Of a stretch of 43,475 nucleotides of DNA, positions 8,249 through 14,627 are shown piece by piece (positions within the stretch are counted from its first letter, which is position 1; every line of letters begins with the position of its first letter). A program made the translations under genes and the position numbers. Origin of the DNA: Blastococcus sp. (GTDB lineage: Bacteria; Actinomycetota; Actinomycetes; Mycobacteriales; Geodermatophilaceae); contig JAOPWH010000164.1 of assembly GCA_025965795.1 (NCBI GenBank), positions 1-43,475 of the forward strand, read 5' to 3'. Below the pieces are notes generated by a model. The model saw nothing but the letters and a program-made list of their open reading frames with translations, ran no database searches and was not told the DNA's origin.

Positions 8249-8812
8249 TCAGGAGGGAGACGGCGCGCGGGTCTCCGCCCGGGCGGCGACCAGTGCCAGC
8301 ACCTCACGACGGATTGCCGAGCTGCCGGTGCGGACGAACAGCCAGTAGCCCGAGAAGAGCAGCTTCGCGGTGGCATCCGTGGCCGCGACGCGTGTCTCGG
8401 TGTGCAGCCTGGTGCCGTCCGCGGTGGGCGTCAGCCGGAACTCCATGGCGGTCTTGACCCAGCCGGGCTCGGTCCACGCCGACAGCGCGGCCGCGTCCAG
8501 GCGCGGCGCCTGCTCCCCGCCGAGCATGCGCCAGGGCTGCAGCAGCCCTCCGTAGACCAGCTCGGACGGCGGCTCCGACGACAGCAGCGGGATCGGGAGT
8601 ACGTCCACGAAGGTGCGGTCCAGCGGGAGATCGCGACCCTGCCTCATCACGAGGGCAGGAAGGAACCGGACGCCGATCAGCACCGACGACAGCGGCAGGG
8701 ACGACAGCGTGACCTTGTGCAGCTCCTCCCAGACGACGTCCGGCGGGGCGGCGATCTCACGGGACCGAGCGGTGACGTGGTCCGGCGCGGGTACGACGTC
8801 GTCCAGTTCCAT
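8249..8812 (-). CDS. SRPBCC-like (START-fold) hypothetical protein
   Basis: This 187-residue protein starts VTARSREIAAPPDVVWEELHKV, the pattern of a polyketide cyclase/START-like N-terminal strand and helix, and has a later MEFRLTPTADGTRLHTETRV strand pair typical of SRPBCC proteins. The closing helix AIRREVLALVAARAE also fits the fold. Such proteins bind hydrophobic ligands, but no substrate can be named. I prefer ATG at 8812, preceded by GGGTGAGG although at short spacing; a TTG at 8824 would add four residues. It converges on the response regulator gene. Confidence 0.7.
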   Translation of the reverse strand: MELDDVVPAPDHVTARSREIAAPPDVVWEELHKVTLSSLPLSSVLIGVRFLPALVMRQGRDLPLDRTFVDVLPIPLLSSEPPSELVYGGLLQPWRMLGGEQAPRLDAAALSAWTEPGWVKTAMEFRLTPTADGTRLHTETRVAATDATAKLLFSGYWLFVRTGSSAIRREVLALVAARAETRAPSPS

Positions 8813-8906
8813 GGCCTCACCCAACCCCGGCCGCCGGCACCGGGGAAGCGGGTCGACCGATCAGGCGGCCACCGCGACCGGAGCTGCAGGCCGGCGAAAT
8901 TCTCAA

Positions 8907-8922
8907 GATCTCCCTCGAGATC
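8907..8922. promoter_or_regulatory. Inverted repeat upstream of the GAF-EAL gene
   Basis: GATCTC and GAGATC form perfect six-base arms around CCTC, 40 bases before the ATG at 8963 and in a locally less GC-rich stretch. It could be an operator or simply part of the promoter region of the GAF-EAL gene. Confidence 0.3.
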
Positions 8923-8962
8923 ACCGATGAACAGGGGGAGACGTCGTCGAGAAGAGGACCGC

Positions 8963-10189
8963 ATGGCCAAGGAACGCTCGGACGCCGAGCAGCAGATCGC
9001 CGATCTGCTGCACACGGCGAGGAAGTCGCTGCGCCTCAGCGTCGCCTTCCTGAGCCGGCTGGACGGCACCACCCAGCATCTCGAGGTGGTCGACAGCTCG
9101 GCACCGTTCCTCTTCCGGGAGGGCTACCAGCAGCAGCAGGACGTCACGCTCTGCCAGGCGATCCTGGACAAGAAGCTGCCCCAGGTGATCCCCGACCTGA
9201 AGGTCTTCCCGGAGGCCATGAAGCTGCCGGCCGCGAAGATGCCCCGGCTGCGCAGCTACGTCTCCGTGCCCGTGACGCTCAGCGACGGCACCCTCTACGG
9301 CACCTTCTGCGCGGCCGGTCTCACCACCGACAAGGACCTGACCAAGCGCGACAAGACCCTCATGGACGTCCTGGCGTCGGCCGCGGCGGTGATCATCGAG
9401 CCCGAGGTGCGTTCCCAGGAGCGGCGCAGCGAGATCGACGACCGGCTGGCCCCGCTCATGGCCGCCGGAGGCCCGGTGGTCGCGCTCCAGCCGATCGTCG
9501 ACCTCGCCACCGGGCACCGCGTCGGGGCCGAGGCGCTCAGCCGCTTCCCCGCCGACTGGGGCATGGCACCTGACCTCGTGTTCGCCGAGGCACACAGCAT
9601 CGGCCTCGGCCACCGGCTGGAGCTGCTCGCCCTCGAGCGGGCGGCCGACCACCTGGCCACCGTCGACGGCTACGTCGCGATGAACGTCTCCCCCGCCACG
9701 CTCCTGACACCGGAGTGCGGCAACCTGCTCAGCCGGCTGCCCCTGTCACGGGTCCTGCTGGAGCTGTCCGAGCACGACCAGGTCGAGGACTACGGCCTCC
9801 TGAACGCCGCGCTGGCGCCCTTCCGCGCCGCCGGGATGCGGCTGGCCATCGACGACGTCGGCGCCGGCTTCTCCTCGCTCCGGCACATCGTGGTGACCTC
9901 CCCCGACGTCATCAAGATCGACCGCAGCATCGTCACCGGCCTCAACAGCGACCCGGTGCTGACCAAGCTGGTGCAGTCGCTCGTGGAGTTCGGTCACGGG
10001 TGCCGCGTGCGCGTCGTGGCCGAGGGCGTGGAGACGGCCGGCGAGGCCGCCGCGCTGCGCACGCTCGGTGTCGACTACGGGCAGGGCTGGCACTACGGCC
10101 GTCCCGGCCCGCCGGAGGCCCTGACCGCCGCCCACCCGGCACGGATCCCGACGCCCCGCACCGCCCAGAACGCGCTCCAGCCCACCTGA
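8963..10189 (+). CDS. GAF-EAL domain cyclic-di-GMP phosphodiesterase
   Basis: This 408-residue cytoplasmic protein has an N-terminal GAF-type sensor domain (about residues 10-150) and a C-terminal EAL domain (about 165-390), with no GGDEF domain and no transmembrane segment. The EAL catalytic set is present: Glu190 in GAEALSR, Asn in AMNVSP, Glu in LELSEHD, the aspartate pair in IDDVGAGFSSL, Lys/Asp in IKIDRSIV, Glu in VAEGVET and Gln in GQGWHYGRP. The usual DDFGTG loop reads DDVGAG, so loop 6 is atypical but the aspartates remain. Hydrolysis of c-di-GMP is therefore likely. ATG at 8963 follows AGAAGAGGA. The ligand of the GAF domain is unknown; chemotaxis genes at the far end of the window suit a motile lifestyle. 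Confidence 0.93.
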   Translation: MAKERSDAEQQIADLLHTARKSLRLSVAFLSRLDGTTQHLEVVDSSAPFLFREGYQQQQDVTLCQAILDKKLPQVIPDLKVFPEAMKLPAAKMPRLRSYVSVPVTLSDGTLYGTFCAAGLTTDKDLTKRDKTLMDVLASAAAVIIEPEVRSQERRSEIDDRLAPLMAAGGPVVALQPIVDLATGHRVGAEALSRFPADWGMAPDLVFAEAHSIGLGHRLELLALERAADHLATVDGYVAMNVSPATLLTPECGNLLSRLPLSRVLLELSEHDQVEDYGLLNAALAPFRAAGMRLAIDDVGAGFSSLRHIVVTSPDVIKIDRSIVTGLNSDPVLTKLVQSLVEFGHGCRVRVVAEGVETAGEAAALRTLGVDYGQGWHYGRPGPPEALTAAHPARIPTPRTAQNALQPT

Positions 10190-10302
10190 CCTGTCGTGGA
10201 GGTGATTCGTGCTGCTGGCGTGAGCGGCGTGACGTCGGCGACGCGCGAGCAGGTGCTCGGCTTCCGCCTGCATGCCCAGGAGCCGGCCCGGGACGCGGGC
10301 AC

Positions 10303-10328
10303 GCCGGATGATCCGGCTGATCAGCCGG
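10303..10328. terminator. Two overlapping palindromes between convergent genes (candidate terminator)
   Basis: GCCGGATGATCCGGC at 10303-10317 and the perfect 16-base palindrome CCGGCTGATCAGCCGG at 10313-10328 share five bases. The second overlaps the stop codon of the GH13 gene (10321-10323, minus strand). The position between convergent genes favours a two-way terminator. Confidence 0.5.
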
Positions 10329-11658
10329 CCAGGACGGCCCATCCCGCGCCCGGCAGCCGCACCCGGGTCGACGGCGACGACGGCAGCCGCACCGTGGCGG
10401 ATCCGGCGAGCACCTCCCCGGCCCCCGCCGCGGGCAGGTCGGCCGGCTGCTCGCCGACATTGAGCGCCACCACCAGCCGGCCCTCGTCGGCGACGACCTC
10501 GTAGGCGAACTGCTCGTTCGTCAGGTGCAGGACGGCGGTCCGCGCCCCGTGCAGCCAGCGGTGCCGCCGGCGCAGGCCGATGAGCTCCTGATGCAGCCGG
10601 TGGACGGGCTCACCCAGCGTCGACAGCTCCTCCGGTCGGTCGGGAAACGCCGGCCGGACGGCGTCGTCCCCACCGGCGCGGTCCTCCTTCACGCCACGGA
10701 AGGCCTGCTCGTCGCCGGAGTAGATCGTCGGCGTCCCCGCGCTGGTGAGCAGCACGACGAGGGCGTGCGCCAGGTACCGCTCGTCGGTGAGCCGGCTGGC
10801 CAGGCGGGTGACGTCGTGATTGCCGAGGAAGGTGAGCGGCACGAACGTGTCGAGCAGCTCGGTGTGCCGCTGGAGCGCGTGGGCGAGCTCGAAGAAGTTG
10901 CCGTCGTTGAGCGAGCTCCAGACCGCCTTCCACAGCTCGTACTGGGTGACCGCATCGAGGCCCGAACCGCGGACGAAGGCGGCGTAGTCGCCGTGCAGCA
11001 CCTCGCCGACCAGATAGGCCTGCGGATGCGCCGTCCGCACTCGCGGCAGCACCCCGGCCCAGAACGAGGTCGGGACGGCGGAGGCCGCGTCGAGCCGCCA
11101 GCCGTCGGCGCCGCGGGCCAGCCAGTGCGTCATCACCTCGACGACGTGGTCGGCCACCGCCGGCTCGTCGTGGTTCAGGGCGACGAGCGACCCGTGCCCC
11201 TCGAAGTCGGCCGCCTCGGGCTCGACGCCGCGCTCCCAGGGCCGGGGCCAGGTCAACCGGAACCAGGAAGCGGTCGGGGCGGACGGGCCCTGCTCGAGCA
11301 CGGCCCGGAACGCCGGGTGCGACCGGCCCACGTGGTTGAAGACCCCGTCGAGCAGCACTCGCAGCCCGCGGGCGTGCGCGGCGACGACCAGGGCGTCGAA
11401 GTCGGCGTCCGTGCCCAGGCGCGGGTCGATGCGGAGGTGGTCGACGGTGTCGTAGCCGTGTGTCTCCGATGCGAACACCGGGCCGAGCGCGATCCCGGAG
11501 GCGCCCAGCTCCACGGCGTAGTCCAGCCACGGCTCCAGCCGGCCGAGCCGGGAGGGAACGGCGCCGTCGGGAATCGCCTCGCGTTCGGCGCCGAGGAAAC
11601 CGAGCGGATAGACGTGCCACCAGATGACGTCGGCCACCCATTCGGGGCTGTCGTCCAC
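10321..11658 (-). CDS. Glycoside hydrolase family 13 (alpha-amylase/alpha-glucosidase-like)
   Basis: This 445-residue enzyme has the GH13 catalytic barrel: region I DGVFNHVG, region II GWRLDAAS with nucleophile Asp190, region III GEVL with acid/base Glu219, and region IV FLGNHDV with transition-state stabiliser Asp282. There is no signal peptide, so it acts inside the cell on alpha-glucans, maltooligosaccharides or trehalose-type sugars; exact specificity is not readable. The C-terminal beta domain (VVALNVGEQPADLP) is present. The start is GTG at 11658, with GGAGG seven bases upstream. It is transcribed away from the HTH/glycerate kinase operon, with a 32-bp palindrome in the shared upstream region. 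Confidence 0.93.
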   Translation of the reverse strand: MDDSPEWVADVIWWHVYPLGFLGAEREAIPDGAVPSRLGRLEPWLDYAVELGASGIALGPVFASETHGYDTVDHLRIDPRLGTDADFDALVVAAHARGLRVLLDGVFNHVGRSHPAFRAVLEQGPSAPTASWFRLTWPRPWERGVEPEAADFEGHGSLVALNHDEPAVADHVVEVMTHWLARGADGWRLDAASAVPTSFWAGVLPRVRTAHPQAYLVGEVLHGDYAAFVRGSGLDAVTQYELWKAVWSSLNDGNFFELAHALQRHTELLDTFVPLTFLGNHDVTRLASRLTDERYLAHALVVLLTSAGTPTIYSGDEQAFRGVKEDRAGGDDAVRPAFPDRPEELSTLGEPVHRLHQELIGLRRRHRWLHGARTAVLHLTNEQFAYEVVADEGRLVVALNVGEQPADLPAAGAGEVLAGSATVRLPSSPSTRVRLPGAGWAVLAG

Positions 11659-11716
11659 GGAACCTCCAGGCCGGACCGGCGAACACCGAGCCAGACCGTA
11701 CAGATCCGCCGTCGGC

Positions 11717-11748
11717 GTCAGGACGTCTTGACGTCAAGCCGTCCTGAC
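11717..11748. promoter_or_regulatory. 32-bp near-perfect palindrome, candidate operator
   Basis: Positions 11717-11748 are symmetric about 11732/11733 with one mismatched pair (T11726/C11739) out of sixteen. The half-site is GTCAGGACGtCTTGAC. It ends 15 bases before the ATG at 11764 and is 59 bases from the GH13 start, so a bound protein would block translation-proximal transcription of the operon. A smaller inverted repeat, CCTGA-CC-TCAGG, overlaps its right end. The HTH protein encoded directly downstream is a possible binder. Confidence 0.6.
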
Positions 11749-11763
11749 CTCAGGCTGCGGTCC

Positions 11764-12189
11764 ATGACCAGTCCGTCGGAGGTGGAGACCCGGCACACCC
11801 TGCGTACCGCGGTCGCCCGGTACGAGGATCTCCGGTCCCGCGAGGCCCTCGCCGGCTACGCAGCGGACGGCGCACCCGGCGTCGCCGGGGCCGAGCGACT
11901 GTCCGCCGCCGAGGTGCTCGAGCTGCTCGCCCTCGGCGAGGTCATCGCCCGCAAGGCCGGCTACGGCCGGCAGCAGTCGGTGCGCAACGCCCGCGCGACC
12001 GGGGCCTCCTGGACGGCCATCGGCCGGGCACTCGGCACCAGCAAGCAGGCCGCCTGGGAGGCGCACACCCGCTGGATCGACGCGCAGAGCGGACAGCACC
12101 GGGCGAGCGGCTTCGAGGGCATGGACGACGGCGAGACCACCGACGCCCGCCGGCTGGCCGGCCTCCCAGACGACGACGCTCCGGCGTGA
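11764..12189 (+). CDS. Small helix-turn-helix protein, first gene of the glycerate kinase operon
   Basis: This 141-residue protein is mostly alpha-helical and charged. Residues about 83-108 (ARATGASWTAIGRALGTSKQ) match the helix-turn-helix seen in actinobacterial proteins of the form GASWxxIGxALGxSxQAA, followed by an amphipathic helix AWEAHTRWID. The N-terminal part contains VLELLALGEVIARKAG, a helix often preceding that HTH. It has no recognised regulatory ligand domain. Its stop overlaps the GTG start of the glycerate kinase gene (GTGA at 12186). Its place behind a large palindrome suggests an autoregulator of the operon, which is inference. Confidence 0.8.
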   Translation: MTSPSEVETRHTLRTAVARYEDLRSREALAGYAADGAPGVAGAERLSAAEVLELLALGEVIARKAGYGRQQSVRNARATGASWTAIGRALGTSKQAAWEAHTRWIDAQSGQHRASGFEGMDDGETTDARRLAGLPDDDAPA

Positions 12190-13229
12190 CCGGTTCCCCG
12201 TCCGCCCCATCGGTGCGCCGAGTCGTGGCGGCACCGGACAAGTTCCGGGGCTCCGCAACGGCGACCCAGGTGGCCCGCGCCGTCGCCGCGGCCGCCGCCT
12301 CGGCCGGCTGGACCTGCGTCCAGCTACCGATGGCCGACGGCGGAGAGGGCACTCTCGACGCCTTCGGCGGCGGCAACCGGACGACCCGGGTGACCGGTCC
12401 GCACGGCCTGCCGCTGGACGCCGCCTGGCGGCTCGGCGACGACGGGATCGCGGTGGTCGAGAGCGCCCTGGCCTCCGGCCTCGCCCTGGCCGGGGGCGCG
12501 GGCGGCAACGACCCGATGGCCGCGACGACCCGGGGTACCGGCGAGCTGATCGCCGCCGCGCTGGCGGCGGGCGCCCGCCGGGTGGTGGTCAGCCTGGGCG
12601 GCTCGGCCACGACCGACGGCGGGCTCGGCGCCGTCGACGTCCTCGAGCGGTACGCGCCGTTCGACGGTGTGGACGGGCGACCCGACGTACTGGTGGCCTG
12701 CGACGTCCGGACGGCGTTCGGCGATGCCGCCGCCGTCTTCGGGCCTCAGAAGGGCGCCACTCCCGCCGAGATCGTCGAGCTGACCGACCGGCTCGAGCGC
12801 CTGGCCGCGCGCTACCGGGAGCGGTTCGGCGTCGACATGACGCGGATCGAGGGTGCCGGCGCGGCCGGCGGGCTCGGTGGCGGGCTGGCCGCCCTCGGCG
12901 CCCGCCTCGTCCCGGGCTTCGACCTGATCGCCGAGCACACCGGCCTGCCCGATGCGATCGCCACGGCCGACGCGGTGGTCACCGGCGAGGGCCGGCTGGA
13001 CGCCGCGTCGTTCTCCGGCAAGGTCGTGGGCGGGGTGCTGGAGCTCGCCGCACGCTCCGGTGTGCCGGTGCTGGTGGTCGCCGGTGTCGTGGACGACGAC
13101 GTCAAGGGGCGGGCGCCGAGCGTCTCGCTGCTCGAGGAGTTCGGCGAGGAGGCATCCTGGCGGGATCCGGTGGGCTGCGTCATCCGCGCCACGACGGACT
13201 GGCTCCGACGGGATGGGACGACATCGTGA
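12186..13229 (+). CDS. Glycerate 2-kinase (GlxK/GarK family)
   Basis: This 347-residue kinase has the family landmarks VVAAPDKFRGSATATQVA, MADGGEGTLDAF, SLGGSATTDGGLGA and VTGEGRLDAASFSGK. The family phosphorylates D-glycerate to 2-phosphoglycerate with ATP, feeding C2/C3 acids into glycolysis. It is slightly shorter than the 370-380 residues common for the family. The GTG start at 12186 overlaps the upstream stop, and the gene's own stop overlaps the next GTG at 13226, so translation is coupled along the operon. Confidence 0.93.
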   Translation: MTGSPSAPSVRRVVAAPDKFRGSATATQVARAVAAAAASAGWTCVQLPMADGGEGTLDAFGGGNRTTRVTGPHGLPLDAAWRLGDDGIAVVESALASGLALAGGAGGNDPMAATTRGTGELIAAALAAGARRVVVSLGGSATTDGGLGAVDVLERYAPFDGVDGRPDVLVACDVRTAFGDAAAVFGPQKGATPAEIVELTDRLERLAARYRERFGVDMTRIEGAGAAGGLGGGLAALGARLVPGFDLIAEHTGLPDAIATADAVVTGEGRLDAASFSGKVVGGVLELAARSGVPVLVVAGVVDDDVKGRAPSVSLLEEFGEEASWRDPVGCVIRATTDWLRRDGTTS

Positions 13230-14608
13230 CGACACCGACAGCGACGACAGCGATCGACGAGTTGGCGGCCGCGCTGCCCGCCGGGGTCGTGGTGAGCGAC
13301 CCGGCCACCACTGAGAACCACCGCACCGACAGCGCCAGCTTCTGCCCGTCCGGCATACCGCTCGCCGTGGCCCGCCCCACGAGCACCGAGCAGGTGCAGA
13401 CCGTGCTGCACTGGGCCTCGCAGCACCGGATCCCGGTGGTGCCCCAGGGTGCCCGCACCGGGCTGTCCGGCGGGGCGAACGCCGTCGACGGCGCGCTGCT
13501 GCTGTCGATGACCGGGATGGACCGGATCCTGGAGATCGACGAGATCGACCAGGTGGCCGTCGTCGAGCCGGGCGTCATCAACGCCGAGCTCTCTCGCGCG
13601 GTCGCCGCCGTCGGCCTCTTCTATCCGCCCGACCCGTCGTCCTGGGAGATGTCGACGCTCGGCGGGAACCTGGCCACCAACGCCGGTGGCCTGTGCTGCG
13701 TGAAGTACGGCGTCACCGCCGACTTCGTCCGGGGGCTCGAGGTGGTGCTGGCCGGCGGCGAGGTGCTGCGGGTCGGCCGCCGGACCGCGAAAGGTGTCGC
13801 CGGCTACGACCTCACCCGGCTGATGGTCGGCTCCGAGGGCACGCTCGGGGTCATCACCCAGGCCACCCTCGCGCTGCGCCCGGCCCCCGAACCGGCGCTC
13901 ACCATGGCCGCCGTCTTCGACCGGACCGCGGATGCCATGACGGCGGTGGCCCGGATCATGGCGTCGGGGATGCGGCCGGCGCTGATGGAGTTCCTCGACC
14001 GGCGCTCCATCCGCGCCGTCCAGGACTACCGCGACATGGGGCTGCCGCTCGACGCGGAGGCGATGCTGATCGCCCAGTCCGACCGCGGTCCGTTGGCGGC
14101 CGCCGACGTGGCAGCCATGGGTCTCATCTGTTCCGAACTCGGTGCGGTGGACGTCGCGGTGGCCGAGGACGAGGCGGAGTCGGCGATGCTGCTGCAGGCG
14201 CGGCGGCTGGTGAGCCCGGCGATCGGGCAGCTGGGGGCCGCCCTCATCGACGACGTCGCCGTTCCGCGGGCCCGGCTGGTCGACCTGCTGGCCGGAATGG
14301 ACCGCATCACCGCCGAGACGGGCATGCCGATCTTCTGCCCCGGCCACATCGGCGACGGCAACATGCATCCGACCGTCGTCTTCGACCCGGGCGACCAGGC
14401 CGCGGTCGCCCGCGCGCAGCAGGCGTTCGACGCGATCATGGAGCTGGCCCTGGGGCTCGGCGGCACCATCACCGGCGAGCACGGCGTCGGGCTGCTGAAG
14501 CGCTCCTGGTTGCGCACCGAGCTCGGCGAGACCTCCTACGCGCTGCAGCGCAGCATCAAGGCAGTGTTCGACCCGCTCGGGATCATGAACCCGGGCAAGG
14601 TCTTCTGA
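13226..14608 (+). CDS. FAD-linked oxidase/dehydrogenase, GlcD (glycolate oxidase subunit D) family
   Basis: This 460-residue flavoprotein has a PCMH-type FAD-binding domain (residues about 40-215: VVPQGARTGLSGGANAVDG, then AVVEPGVINAEL, then LGGNLATNAGGLCCVKYG) and the FAD-linked oxidase C-terminal domain with FCPGHIGDGNMHPTVV and the closing GEHGVGLLKRSW. The family oxidises D-2-hydroxy acids such as glycolate, D-lactate or D-glycerate. No GlcE or GlcF partner is adjacent, so it may be a single-chain dehydrogenase. It is the third gene of a coupled operon, between glycerate kinase and an AceE-like enzyme, which supports a role in C2/C3 acid metabolism. Confidence 0.92.
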   Translation: MTTPTATTAIDELAAALPAGVVVSDPATTENHRTDSASFCPSGIPLAVARPTSTEQVQTVLHWASQHRIPVVPQGARTGLSGGANAVDGALLLSMTGMDRILEIDEIDQVAVVEPGVINAELSRAVAAVGLFYPPDPSSWEMSTLGGNLATNAGGLCCVKYGVTADFVRGLEVVLAGGEVLRVGRRTAKGVAGYDLTRLMVGSEGTLGVITQATLALRPAPEPALTMAAVFDRTADAMTAVARIMASGMRPALMEFLDRRSIRAVQDYRDMGLPLDAEAMLIAQSDRGPLAAADVAAMGLICSELGAVDVAVAEDEAESAMLLQARRLVSPAIGQLGAALIDDVAVPRARLVDLLAGMDRITAETGMPIFCPGHIGDGNMHPTVVFDPGDQAAVARAQQAFDAIMELALGLGGTITGEHGVGLLKRSWLRTELGETSYALQRSIKAVFDPLGIMNPGKVF

Positions 14609-14627
14609 ACGACGGGACAGGACGGTC

